This document shows positions 11,179 through 22,830 of a DNA stretch of 64,000 nt, piece by piece (the stretch's first letter is position 1; each line of letters begins with the position of its first letter). The notes beneath the pieces were generated by a model. The model did no database searches. It had not been told where the DNA came from and saw nothing but the letters and a program-made list of their open reading frames with translations. Both the position numbers and the translations under genes were made by a program. Origin of the DNA: Mesomycoplasma ovipneumoniae (GTDB lineage: Bacteria > Bacillota_I > Bacilli_A > Mycoplasmatales > Metamycoplasmataceae). The DNA lies in the NCBI RefSeq assembly GCF_038095975.1, contig NZ_CP146003.1, positions 434,001 to 498,000 of the forward strand, given 5' to 3'.

Positions 11179-12552
11179 ATGAAAAAATTCTCAGAAATTT
11201 TTGTCAAATACTCCAATAAATTTGAATCAAATAGGATAACAATCGAACCTGTCTATTTTGACTCGCAAATCCCAATGCTATTAAAAGAAGACCTTGCAAT
11301 CACTGAATATCTTGGCCAAAATAAAGCATATATTAATTTAGGTTCGCGCACAAAAGAATTTACACCTTCAAGATTTCGCAAAATTGCACAAAAACTAGCT
11401 AATTACCCACGAGATATCCAAATTGATTTTGATAAATTTCCAAATAGCTTCCTTCGTTATTTAATTGAAGTTGTTGCCTTTGTTCGTTCTGATATTTTTT
11501 CCCTAAGAGCAGAATATGATAAACAGCGAACAAAATACCGTGATATTTTAGTTGTCTCGAGTTATTTAGATGAATTAAAACCGATAATTAATAAATACCA
11601 AATAATCAATAATGCTGTAAATTATGCTCGCTATTATCAAAATATCCCGCCAAACATTGCCTCTTCAGAGTTTTTAGCAGCTGAAATACAGAAAAAAATT
11701 TCCCAAAACCCTAAATTAACTGTAAAAGTTCTTGGCGAGTCAGAAATCCGTAAATTAGGGATGAATTTACTTTTAGCTGTAAATCGTGGCTCAACTTATG
11801 ATGCCAAACTTGTTGTTATTTCTTATGATGGACTACCAGGAAGTCAATATAAAACTGCTTTTGTTGGAAAAGGAATAACTTTTGACTCTGGTGGATATAA
11901 TATAAAAACTGGTACATATATGAATGACATGAAATACGACATGTCTGGGGCAATAATTTGTGCTGCTGCTATTGATGCCCTTTCACAATTTAATCCACTC
12001 GCTAATGTGGTTGCCGTCTTACCACTAACAGACAACCGCCTAAATGGTGATGCAAATACACCTGATTCTGTTTGAAAATCAAAAAATGGTAAAACTGTTG
12101 AAATTAACAACACTGATGCCGAAGGTCGACTGATTTTAGCAGATGCAATAACATATGCAATTCGTGAAGAAAATGCAACCGAAATTATTTCAGTGGCAAC
12201 TCTAACAGGTGCAATTCGCGTTGCTCTTGGTGAAACTTTTACTGGCGCATTTGCTAATGATGATAAAATTTGAAAAAGTTTCAATGAAGCATCAAAAGAA
12301 GCTGGTGAATTAATTTGAAGAATGCCACTACATCTCGATTTTGCCCAAAATATTCGTGATTCGAAAGTAGCAGATCTAAAAAACACCGATTTTTCCGGTA
12401 AGGCTGGCTCATCATCAGCTGCAATGTTTATTGCTGAATTTGTCGAAGACAAACCATTTCTTCATTTAGATATTGCCGCGACTGCTTTTGTTCGCAATCT
12501 TCCAACTGGTGTAATGGTTAAGACACTTGTTGAATACATTTTAACAAAGTAA
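11179..12552 (+). CDS. Leucyl aminopeptidase, M17 family
   Basis: A 457-aa cytosolic aminopeptidase that removes N-terminal residues from peptides, probably those imported by Opp. The two-metal site is intact: [13 protein letters not shown] (Lys and Asp ligands), the MKYDMSGA segment and NTDAEGRL (Asp/Glu ligands plus Arg). The first ~160 residues are the poorly conserved N-terminal domain. Several Trp are TGA. Monocistronic. Usually called pepA or lap. Confidence 0.95.
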
Positions 12553-12729
12553 AAATTCTAAATTAATCTCATTAAAAAAGATAGCACTAGCTATTTTTTT
12601 ATAATTTTTTGACTGTTTTTAGTTAGTTTTAGCTGTTAAAAACAGTTTTGATTTAAATTATTCTTGCTAATAAAATAGCGTGCCCTAGGCAAAAAAAATA
12701 TAATTCAAGACTCTAAAAAATGTCTTAAT

Positions 12730-13107
12730 TTATTTAGTTTTTTTCTTTTTGCCAAAGAAAATTTCAAAATAAATCGCAAATATTTGGTTAGTTCTATTAT
12801 TAATTAGTTGTTCAATTTTTTTAAAATCCTTTTTATATTTTTCAAGATTTTTAGGATCTCTATCAGTGGGGCTGATTTCATAATAAAGACCTTTAGACCT
12901 ATCTTTTGGACAAATCCTTTCTAATTTAGAATTTCCGTTTTTATCAACTGCTCCTTGAATCAAAACATCCTGTATATTTTGGCAGATTGGTTCAGAATTT
13001 TTATTTTGCTTTCTTGAATTAGTATCTTTATGAAGAAGTATTAAGTTTCCGATTTTTTGTACTATTTTATTATACTTTTCTTGGTAACTTTTGGATTTTT
13101 TAAGCAT
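12730..13107 (-). CDS. Hypothetical basic protein
   Basis: A 125-aa Lys/Asn-rich protein with no recognised domain, a Cys pair (residues about 43 and 67) and a very basic C-terminus. No signal peptide. Its first codons lie in the left edge of the tandem duplication: a copy of the start region recurs near 14535-14550, where the rest of the gene is missing. It may be genuine or a remnant; only length and an ATG support it. Confidence 0.45.
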   Translation of the reverse strand: MLKKSKSYQEKYNKIVQKIGNLILLHKDTNSRKQNKNSEPICQNIQDVLIQGAVDKNGNSKLERICPKDRSKGLYYEISPTDRDPKNLEKYKKDFKKIEQLINNRTNQIFAIYFEIFFGKKKKTK

Positions 13108-13139
13108 TTGATGTTTGTATAATTCTTATATTTTTATGG

Positions 13140-13145
13140 TATAAT
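13140..13145 (+). promoter_or_regulatory. -10 box of membrane-protein paralogue 1
   Basis: TATAAT in a GGTATAATAAA context, about 100 bases before the ATG at 13248. The same box and leader recur at 14583-14588 before paralogue 2. Confidence 0.55.
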
Positions 13146-13247
13146 AAATTATACAATTTTCTATAACTGTGGGTAGGGTTATTTAATTAATATTCATAAG
13201 CGTATATTGAAAAAAGGCTAAATATCCGTTATTTAATTAATTTAAAA

Positions 13248-14360
13248 ATGAATGCAAAATTTAATTATGATAATTCCACAAAATTTATATTAGTTTTTTT
13301 ATTGTCAATTTTTAAAACAATAATTTTTGTTATATATATTATTTTAACTAGTATTAGCGGTGTTGGTGACGAACAAACAATTGGGTTAGATTCGACAACA
13401 CCAATTGGGAGATTAAAAAATACAATAATTGTTATATTTGGATTATTGTTTCTCATCTCATTGGGTTTGCGTATCATTTTTGCCCAAAATTTAAAGAATG
13501 ATGAAGTCTTTAGGCAAACTGGGCTAGATGTTAAGCAATATTCGATTGGTTTTAAGTTTATTCCTTTAATTACTTCAATTTTATTAATTACTAAGTCACT
13601 TAGAGACAAAATTTCAATTGGTAATGATTGAACTACAAGGCAATTAATACTTAAATGAAAAATTATTAACTTCATTAAGGATTTGTTTATTTTTCTTTGA
13701 CTTTCCTCGATTGTACTTGCTATTGTTTCGTTAATTCTTCGTTTTGGCCTAGGTAATACAATGTTTGAAGGATTTCATGAGGTTGTACTTATAATAATCT
13801 TTGTTGGGATTTTTTATTTTTTAATTCCATTTTATTTTTTGGCTTCCTATTCTCTTAAAATATACAGATTAATCAACAAAAGAGAAAGAACCTATTGAAA
13901 ATCAGCTAGTTACGTTTTTTTCATGCCATTTTTTTACTTCAATGCTTGAAAAAATATTTTGAAACTTTCTAAAAAATTAAGAATTAGAGAAAATACACTA
14001 GCAAGTCAAAATGAAACAGAAACGCAATTAATTAATAACAAAATTACTCGACAATTTTATCAATTTACAATTGTAAAAAATATATTCTATTTAAATTTTG
14101 TTATAGTTTTTACAGTAACAATGTCGCTAGCTATAACTAGAAATGAAATTTTTCGTAACCCTGCTGTTGCTCTAATTTTCTTTCATTTATTTAATGTTTC
14201 GACTATGACTTACCTTATATACATTGGACCACGTTATTTAGCCGATTCTGTTAATATAAATTCCAAGCGAACTTCACTAATTTTATATATTTTAGACATT
14301 TTTGTGCCTATAGTTTCAATTTATAACCTAATAAAATATAAGCAAAACAGACTATTTTAA
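13248..14360 (+). CDS. Multi-pass membrane protein, paralogue 1
   Basis: A 370-aa protein with about eight hydrophobic segments (roughly residues 12-36, 62-84, 102-118, 140-160, 175-198, 225-240, 280-302 and 310-365) separated by basic loops. Five or more Trp are TGA. Not recognised as a known family. It is the intact member of a tandem pair; the second copy at 14667 is frameshifted. It ends before the hairpin at 14404. The C-terminal pattern IGPRYLADSVN followed by SKRTSLILYILDIF is the best conserved part between copies. Confidence 0.8.
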
Positions 14361-14403
14361 TTTAAATTAGTAGATTTTTTTTGCTTTAATCAATCAAAAT
14401 AAA

Positions 14404-14435
14404 ATTCAGACAGGCTAACTAAACCCTGTCTGAAT
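14404..14435 (+). terminator. Terminator after paralogue 1
   Basis: Inverted repeat ATTCAGACAG / CTGTCTGAAT with a 12-base loop, followed by a short T run at about 14440. The same hairpin arms recur after paralogue 2 at 15823-15854. Confidence 0.7.
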
Positions 14436-14666
14436 CCCTTTTTGATAATTCAGATTTGCTGGTTATAATGATGGCGCAAGAAACATGCAAAAAACCTCTA
14501 GGGCTTATAATACTAAAATATCTAGTAAAAATAAGGATTTTTTTAAGCATTTGATATTTGTATAATTCTTATATATTTATGGTATAATAAAATTAGGGTA
14601 AATTAATTAATATTCATAAGCGTGTATTAAAAAAGGCTAAACATCCGTTATTTAATTAATTTAAAA

Positions 14667-15787
14667 ATGAACACAAAATTTAATTATGATAATTCCATAA
14701 AATTTATATTACTTTTTTTATTGTCAATTTTTAAAACAATAATTTTTATTGCAAATATTATTTTATATGCTATTAACGGTGTAGATAACAAACCAACAAC
14801 TGGAGTGGATTCGACAACACCTGGAAGACCAAATAATACAATGCTTCTTATATTTGGAGGTTTGTTTGTTTTGTCATTGGCTTCGCGTATCTTTTTTGTA
14901 CGAAATTTAAGGAATGATGAAGTCTTTAAGCAATCTGGGTTAGATGTTGAGCAATATTTGAATGGTTTTAAGTTTATCCCTTTAATTACTTCAATTGTAT
15001 TAATTATTAAGTCATATAGAGACAAAAATCCAATTAGTAATGATTTAACTACAAGGCAATTGATACTTAAATGAAAAATCATTAACTTTGTTAAGGATTT
15101 GATTGTTCTTTTTTGGGTTTTCTCAATTGTATTTGCTATTTTTTCGTTAATTCATTATCTTCGCTTTGGTTCAGATAATACAATTTTTGAACAATTAAGT
15201 GACGCTTTGATTATAATTTTTATTGGGTTTTTTATCTTTTAATTCCGTTTTATCTTTTGGCTTCCTATTCTCTTAAAATATACAGATTAATCAAGAAAAG
15301 AGAAAGAACCTATTATTGGAAATCAGCTAGTTACGTTTTTTTCATGCCATTTTTTTACTTCAAAGCTTGAAAAAATGTTTTGAGACTTTCTAAAAAATTA
15401 AAAATTAAAGAAAATACACTAGTAAGTCAAAATGAAGTAAAAACACAAGTAATTAATAATAAAATTATTCGACAATTTTATCAATTTACAATTGTAAAAA
15501 ATATATTCCATTTAATTTTTCTTATAGTTTTTACAGTAACAATGTGGCTAGTTATAACTAAAAATGAAATTATTTATAACACTGCTGTTAGTATAATTTT
15601 GTTTAATTTCTTTAATATTTCGACAATGACTTACCTTTTATACATTGGACCCCGTTATTTAGCAGATTCTGTTAACATACATTCCAAGCGAACTTCACTA
15701 ATTTTATATATTTTAGATATTTTTGTGCCTACAGTTTCAATTTATAACCTAATAAAATATAAGCAAAACAAGACTATTTTAGTTTAA
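14667..15787 (+). pseudogene. Membrane-protein paralogue 2, frameshifted
   Basis: A copy of the 13248 gene. Reading from the ATG gives 191 codons to a TAA at 15239-15241. The rest of the homologous protein continues in another frame from 15242 to 15787. Compared with paralogue 1, one A is missing where paralogue 1 has GGGA before a T6 run and this copy has GGG before T6 (near 15225-15232). The loss of one base beside a homopolymer leaves open slippage-type switching or a sequencing error. Both halves are otherwise free of further damage. Confidence 0.85.
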
Positions 15788-15822
15788 ATTTTAGTTTTTT
15801 TGTTTTAATTAATTAGAATAAA

Positions 15823-15854
15823 ATTCAGACAGGCATTGGCGAGCCTGTCTGAAT
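15823..15854 (+). terminator. Terminator after paralogue 2
   Basis: A strong 12-bp stem ATTCAGACAGGC / GCCTGTCTGAAT with an 8-base loop. The arms are the same as in the terminator at 14404-14435 but two base pairs longer. Confidence 0.75.
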
Positions 15855-15864
15855 TTCTAATATT

Positions 15865-15920
15865 TCGAGTTTCCTAGTTTGATGATGTAATCTTAAAAAA
15901 GTGTCCTGGTTTAGTTTATT
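15865..15920. repeat. Solo end of the MITE-like element
   Basis: Begins with GAGTTTCCTAGTTTGATG, 16 of 18 bases identical to the terminal repeat at 30145, and continues to match that element's left end (TAATCTTAAAAAA...CCTGGTTTAGTTT) for about 50 bases, then stops. The rest of the element is absent. It lies exactly between the tandem duplication and the right arm of the inverted duplication. Confidence 0.8.
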
Positions 15921-16855
15921 CGCCCTTTTTATTTTAATTTTAAAAAAAATTTTTGTCTTATGTATTATAAAAACTTAATCAAGAGAATCTTCAATCATTT
16001 CTTTTTCTGACTTTGAAATAAATGATCTAAGCATAATAAGATAAATTATATCAACTCAAATAATAAAAATTGCGACAATAGAAAGAACAAAAATTCCCTG
16101 AAACTTTGAAACAAAGTGAACATTTTTTAGGTTCATTCGTCTTGGTAGGTCATGTAATTTAAAAGGGGAAATAATTAATAAAATTCAGTAAGCAAGTGAT
16201 AATAAAGCCCAAAAAACAAACACTACAATTGCAAACGTAGTTGCTCCAAAAAATAATGAGAATGTTTTTCTAGCTTCTCCTGGATTGGCAGCAATCTCAC
16301 CTACAGAAGCAGTAATTCCAGCAAAAAATACAATAAGTGTTATAACACCTAAAGCAAATTTAACTATACGAACAATTAATAATTTATTTGTTCATGATTT
16401 AGTTGATTTTAATAATTGAGCGGCATCGTTATGATAAGCCATTTATATCCTCCTGGAAAAATTGTATATTTTATATGAAATTTTATACTAAAAAATTATT
16501 TTTGTGATACAATTATACAAGAAATTATTCTAATTATGAAAAATAATGTACAAATAAATAATTATATAAATTATATTATAGAATGAATTCGCCAAGAAGT
16601 ACAAAAAGCAAATAAAAAAGGCGTGATTTTTGGTATTTCTGGTGGAGTTGACTCTGCACTTGTTGCGTTTTTAGGAAAAAAAGCTTTCCCTAATTCGCAT
16701 TTAGGTCTTATTATGCCGATTCGTGATATGAGCAGTGACAAAAATGATATTGACCAATTAGTTAAAAAATTTGAAATTTCCACTAAGGAAATTAACTTAA
16801 GTTCAACTTTCCAAGACTTAAAAGACTTATTTAGTCTTAAAAATCAACTGGCAAA
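15921..16855. repeat. Right arm of ~930-bp inverted duplication
   Basis: Partner of 50-982 in opposite orientation. It contains membrane-protein copy B, the 93-base divergent promoter region and the first ~320 bases of the intact nadE. Because nadE and yebC are intact and abutting here, this arm is probably the original and the left arm the copy. Confidence 0.9.
15975..16442 (-). CDS. Small four-helix membrane protein, copy B
   Basis: A 155-aa paralogue of the gene at 460-927, with the same length, the same AGGAGG ribosome site (reverse complement at 16449-16454) and the same end. Differences cluster in the third hydrophobic segment and in the extracytoplasmic loop after the second helix (GEIAANPGEARKT versus GQASTDPKNIEKA), which could mean divergence under selection. 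Divergent from nadE, with which it shares a 93-base promoter region. Function unknown. Confidence 0.85.
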
Positions 16856-17276
16856 TTACAATATCCAACCTCGACTTCGCATGATTAGTTTATATGCTTT
16901 TGCTCAAGAATTGGACTATTTAGTTCTAGGAACTGATAATTTTTCTGAAATGTATCTTGGCTATTTTACAAAATACGGCGATGGCGGCGTGGATTTATTG
17001 CCAATTGTTAATTTAACAAAAATGCAAGTTTACCAAATCAGCAAACAAATTGGAATTCCAGATTCAATAATTCAAAAATCCCCAAGCGCAAATCTTTGAG
17101 ATAACCAAAAAGATGAAGATGAATTAGGATTTACTTATAAAGATTTAGATTTATTTTTTACAGATCCAAATTTAGTTAGTCATCAAGTAAGAGAAAAAAT
17201 TGAAAAAATACACAATTTAAGCGCCCACAAACGTAATCCAGTGCCAAGGCCTGCAAAAAAATTAGGAGATTTTTAA
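16536..17276 (+). CDS. nadE: NH3-dependent NAD+ synthetase
   Basis: A 246-aa enzyme that amidates deamido-NAD to NAD using ATP and ammonia. The ATP-pyrophosphatase loop ISGGVDSA is at about residues 32-39, and DNFSEMYLGYFTKYGDGGVDLLP is the typical NadE core. The C-terminal HNLSAHKR-NPVPRP is the substrate-binding end. No glutaminase domain, as in other mycoplasmas. The ATG at 16536 has no clear Shine-Dalgarno. The stop is immediately followed by the yebC start (TAAATG), so the pair is co-transcribed. A dead copy lies at 50-367. Confidence 0.95.
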
Positions 17277-18005
17277 ATGGCTGGTCATTCAAAATGAGCT
17301 AATATAAAGCACCGAAAAGGTGCCCAAGATGCCCTAAAAGCAAAGATTTTTAACAAATTTTCAAAAGAAATTATGGTCTCAGTAGCAAAAGGCGGACCTG
17401 ATCCTAATTCTAATCCGTCTTTAAGACTTATTATTTCTAAAGCGCGAGCAAAATCAATGCCAAAATCAAACATTGAAAAAGCAATCGCCAAAGGCCAAGG
17501 GGCAACTAGCGAAGGTCAAACTTTTAAAGAAATAATTTATTCTGGAACTTTATCAAACGGAATCAGCCTAATTGTCACAATTTTAACTGATAATGTTAAT
17601 CGATCAGTTTCATCACTTCAAGCACTTTTTCGGCGTGCAAATGGACAAATTGGAAAGCAAAATTCAATTCCTTATTTATTTGAACAAAAAGGTTACCTTG
17701 AAATTGACAAAACCGATCAAATAAATGGCGATGATCTTATGATGTTTGTTCTTGAAAATGGCGGTGATGATTTTCAAGAAGATGAAGAAAGTTACTTAAT
17801 ATATTGCGAACCACGCGCAATTCAGGAGTTAAAATCAGCAATTGAAAACAATTTTAGTGTAAATTTTAGTGCTGTTGAAATTAGTTATTTCCCTGATTCT
17901 TGAGTTGAACTTGACCAAGAAAGCACTGAAAAAATACTAAATCAAATTGATAATTTTCTTGAAGATGACGATATTCAAAATGTTTATCACAATTTAAAAG
18001 TTTAA
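17277..18005 (+). CDS. yebC: YebC/PmpR family DNA-binding regulator
   Basis: A 242-aa protein that starts with the family signature [17 protein letters not shown] (the W is TGA) and keeps the length and three-domain pattern of YebC proteins. Members act as transcription regulators, and some relieve ribosome stalling at proline runs; which applies here cannot be told. The start codon directly abuts the nadE stop with no spacer. Confidence 0.95.
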
Positions 18006-18020
18006 AAAATTTTTTAAGAC

Positions 18021-18052
18021 AAAAATAGGAAGCACTCAAGCTTCCTATTTTT
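18021..18052. terminator. Bidirectional terminator, yebC / DUF31 lipoprotein
   Basis: A 13-bp perfect stem AAAAATAGGAAGC / GCTTCCTATTTTT with a 6-base loop. It lies between convergent genes and includes the stop codon of the minus-strand lipoprotein. Confidence 0.88.
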
Positions 18053-19934
18053 CAAAATTTTGTTTTTTATCATAATAAAATTTTTTAATTTCTGAGACTA
18101 AATCGATTTTATCATTTCGAAGTAAAATTCCTGTAGTCAAATGTGATGTTAAATTATTTTGATCGTAGTAAAGTTTTTTTTGATCTTTTGCGAGAATAAT
18201 TAACTGATTTAAGAAAATTAATTCGCCATTTGTGTTATAAACTCCAGAACCAGAAGCGCCAGGTCCGTTTGTTACAAAAAAACTAGGGGCGCCGTTTTTA
18301 ATATAAACACCTTTAAACATGTTTTTTGAAAATGCAGACCCAAGTCAAAAGCCGCCAATTTTAGTTGTATAGTCAATTTCGCCGTTTTTTCATGATTTTT
18401 CACTAATTTTTAACGGTGGAAACTGTTGAACATGATCTCAGAAATTAGAAAATTTTTGAAATTGTTTGGTAAATCTATTGATATCATCTTCAACAGTTTT
18501 ACCATTTGGATAACGGAAAGAAGATAAAAGTCATCTTTTGTGTTGTTGGTAAAAATCAAATATACCTTGAATATCTTCTCTAAATTTAGCATGGTTGAAG
18601 TAAAATATGCCTATATCCTTGCCAAAATTTTTAAAATTTTTTTCTTCTCGGAAATATCTTTTGTGCAAATTAGTGCTAAATTGACTTAATTCTCATCGGT
18701 TAGGTGACTTGATATAGATTGAATTATTGCCTGGAAATCTATTTTTCCTTTTCTTTAATTGCTCAATTTGTCTGTCATAGTCAGTTTTTATTCAAAATAA
18801 ACTTAACATTCCAGAACTAGCTAATGAATCAACGGTATTAACATTATAATTATCATAGAAACGCATGAAAGGATAAGCCATTAATTCTCAAAAAGGTCTT
18901 TTATTAACATATAAAACATGCCTATTTGTTAAAAAAACACTTTCGCCTTCATGAGAATCAAGCAATATGGCGGTTCCGGTTGAAAATCTTACATTTCTCT
19001 GAAAAATATCTTTGTATCTTTGATCTGAATAGTCAAGTGATCTAAAACCAAAATAATCTGGTTTAAAATTATTTTTTCGAAAACGAGGATTAAAGTAACC
19101 AAAAAAGGTTTTCCTTGCATCTTCGTTTTTAGAAAGACTGCCTGTATTTATTTTGTCAAGTCAATAAATATTCAAGTTTTCATTTTTTTCGCCTAAATAA
19201 TGATCATCATTTTCTTGTTTTATCACATTTGATTTTAGGGCAAAAGCTTCGTATGAATAAGCATTACCTCGAGCTTTATTAGTTACATCAAATCCGATTT
19301 TTTGGGCGGGTTTATTGTCATAATTGCTTAGTTTTGAAAATTCTAACTTTTCATTTATTATCGGTGTTTTTTCAACAGGTAAATCTTTAACAACTTGACT
19401 TATTTCTGAATTTACCAGCGGAATTTCTTCGGGATTTTGCTCAGGTTTTTGTTCAAGTATTTGCTCAAGTTTTGGATCAAGCTCAACTTTTGGCTCCGGT
19501 TTTGGTTTATTTGATTTGACTAAAGATTCTAATGATGAAAAATTTAAATTGTCAATTTGACTTTTATCTAAAGACGGATTTTGAATTGTTGATATTGATG
19601 AATTTGCTAAATTATGATTATTTTTAGAAGTGGAATTTTCAGTGATACGATTATTATTTTCACGGGTTAGTGATAAATCGTTATTTGAATCATTTATTGT
19701 TTTGATATTTCCAATTGGATTCAAATTTTGAGTAATTTGTGCCAAATCATTTTTTGGAGTTTGTAATTCTGGTAAAATTTGATTTTTTGGCTGATTTTCT
19801 TCAGTAATTACTGGATTTTTAGCACTTTCATCCTTATTTTTTCTATCTTGGAAAGGTATAAAATTAGTGCATGAAATTACAAAAAAATTAACCAAAAGCA
19901 AAGGTGCTAAAGATTTGAAAAATTTAAATTTCAT
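18045..19934 (-). CDS. DUF31-type trypsin-like serine protease lipoprotein
   Basis: A 629-aa lipoprotein (lipobox VISC, Cys about residue 22) with a long low-complexity linker rich in Asn, Glu, Pro and Lys (residues 30-190), then a trypsin-like domain. The protease landmarks are STGTAILLDS, the catalytic-His motif FLTNRHVLY, KDIGIFYF (candidate Asp) and GPGASGSGVYNTNGEL with the catalytic Ser in ASGSG. This matches the DUF31 family of mycoplasma surface proteases, to which the immunoglobulin protease MIP belongs. No MIB-like immunoglobulin-binding partner lies beside it, so the target is open. The minus-strand promoter TATAAT is at 19989-19984, and the RBS is AAGGAG. Confidence 0.85.
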
Positions 19935-20088
19935 AACTAAACCGCCCTTCTCCTTATTCTAATAATCAATTTATAATATATAAATTATAGCAAAAAATAT
20001 GACAAAAAAATAAATATTATTATATTTGTCGCTAAAGGTAAGATTATTCGATATTTAGTTAAAAATTATTAAAAAAGATTTAAAATTT

Positions 20089-20517
20089 TTAAGAGTTAAT
20101 AATTAAAAACGGTAAAGTGATAATTAAAAGCACAAAACCAACAACAAATCCTAGAAAAATTGGAAGAATAGATAGCTCTTTTTGTTTTTGTTTGACAAAA
20201 TTATAATCAATTTTTGGACTAACAGGTTTAAATCCTCGTTTTTCTAACATCCTATTTTGCGATTGAATCCTCCATTTATGATAGGAAATTGAAAAACTAC
20301 TAAATAAACCGAGTCTTAATACCGTTGCAAGAACTGAAATTGAAATTGATAAAAGTCCTAAAATTGAAACTACATCATATCAAACTTTTTCTTGAACAAA
20401 ACCCATCACAAAACCAATAATAGCTAAAAATAATGCTCAAAGAATCAAAGCTAAAATTGAACGTTTCTGGATTTTCCGTCTGAAAATAGCGCTGTAAAAA
20501 AACGAAAAAATAAACAT
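20089..20517 (-). CDS. Hypothetical membrane protein
   Basis: A 142-aa protein found by reading TGA as Trp (two in the first 50 codons). It has hydrophobic segments at about residues 22-42, 52-75 and 115-138, with a basic cytoplasmic stretch RIQSQNRMLEKRGFKP between. No family recognised. It is about 150 bases upstream of the DUF31 lipoprotein on the same strand, and that gap holds the lipoprotein's own -10 box. Confidence 0.7.
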
Positions 20518-20815
20518 GATAATAAACCGTCGAATTCAAGTAAAATAATTTTAAATATATTATATACTAAAAATTGATTTTTTTATTTTTAAACGGTTAA
20601 TAGTCAAATTATTTTTTTTGCCATTTTTGCAAAATGGCTGTATCATTTTACTTTTAGTACTCAGTCTTTTAGAAAAAACTGAATAAAATTATATATTTTA
20701 CACATTTATAGCGTAGACAATAACAAATTTTAAAATTTGGTAATATACTAAAAAAATATAAAAACTTTTAATCATTTTTTACTAATTATAATATAATTTT
20801 ATATATTATTTAGTC
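20518..20815. promoter_or_regulatory. Divergent intergenic region with -10 boxes
   Basis: About 300 bases of A/T-rich DNA between divergent membrane-protein genes. Two overlapping TATAAT boxes at 20787-20792 and 20792-20797 sit 20-30 bases before the ATG at 20816 and can drive the rightward gene and mnmA. A small CCATTTT/AAAATGG hairpin near 20621-20636 has no following T run. Nothing else seen. Confidence 0.5.
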
Positions 20816-21688
20816 ATGATAGAAAATAACGATACTTACCTAGCAACAAAATTTGATCATTTTTCCAATTGAAAAAAAGAACGCAAGATTTCATTAATTT
20901 TTTCTTTACTTATTATTTCAATTACAATTTCGCTAATCGGGTATTCAATGATTCAAAACCGTAGCGAATTTGTCGTTGACAAATATTATTTTATAAGTTT
21001 TACTAATTATTTTCAAAATTTTAGTGCCTTTTTTTACTTAACTTACCAGTCAAACTTAATTTACGGAATTACATTATTTACTTTTGTCCTTAACGCAACT
21101 CAACGAAAATTTCAAATTTTATTTGTTTTTACAGTAATTTTAACAATTGTTTTAATTGTTTTTTGAACTGTATTGGCTTGAAATTTAAATATGACTTGGT
21201 CAGTTTTGGCAACAACATCAACTGTTCATTTTTTTCATCCAGTTTTTGCAATATTTGTACTTTTTTGGTATCGAAAACAATTTTCAGTAAGTAAATTAGG
21301 TTTAGGTTTTGGGGTTATTTATTCAGTTTGTTATTATATTTTTTGTGTGCTTCTGTATTTTTTCACACTTAGACAATGAGTTGTGCCTGAAATTAAAAAA
21401 GTCGGAGCTCAAGAGATAAAAAATATGGTATTTTTTTACACAGGTTTAACTATTTATCCATTTATAAATTTTTTACATCCATTTTTTTATTCAGGAAACA
21501 GCCACTCAGTAGTAATTTTGTTAAACTTGTTAATGGCGCTTTCAGTTGTTTTTCTTCCATATATGATTTCGCTTTTTTATATAAATATTTTCGGAATTAA
21601 AGCAACAAATTGGCGTTTAACTCGAGAAATAAAATCGATTTCTAAACGTTTAAAAGCATTTTTCTGAGCACCAAAACCAAAAGAATAG
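20816..21688 (+). CDS. Multi-pass membrane protein upstream of mnmA
   Basis: A 290-aa protein with about seven hydrophobic helices and a basic C-terminal tail (TREIKSISKRLKAFF then a Pro/Lys end). Conserved-looking motif HFFHPVFA in the fourth helix and NFLHPFFYSG in the sixth: the two His-Pro-Phe motifs suggest internal similarity. It uses TGA Trp at four positions. The stop precedes the mnmA GTG by 17 bases, and the ribosome site for mnmA overlaps the stop. Probably an operon with mnmA; function unknown. Confidence 0.8.
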
Positions 21689-21702
21689 GAGTAATTTGTT
21701 AA

Positions 21703-22821
<1,119 letters not shown>

Positions 22822-22830
22822 AAAAATCCC

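Larger units (their letters stand above)
13093..15865. repeat. Tandem duplication of membrane-protein unit
   Basis: Two direct copies of a ~1.35-kb unit, about 13093-14450 and 14535-15865. Each contains a TATAAT-type promoter, an A/T-rich leader including CATAAGCGT, one 370-codon membrane-protein gene and a GACAGG hairpin. The units differ by scattered substitutions and small indels, one of which breaks the second gene. Confidence 0.9.

Noticed and set aside
15239-15241. TAA as the natural end of membrane paralogue 2
   Set aside because: The rest of the homologous protein continues immediately after it in another frame with no start codon or ribosome site, so it is a frameshift, not a short gene.
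20621-20640. Hairpin CCATTTTTGCAAAATGG as a terminator
   Set aside because: No T run follows it on either strand, and it lies between divergent genes where no terminator is expected.
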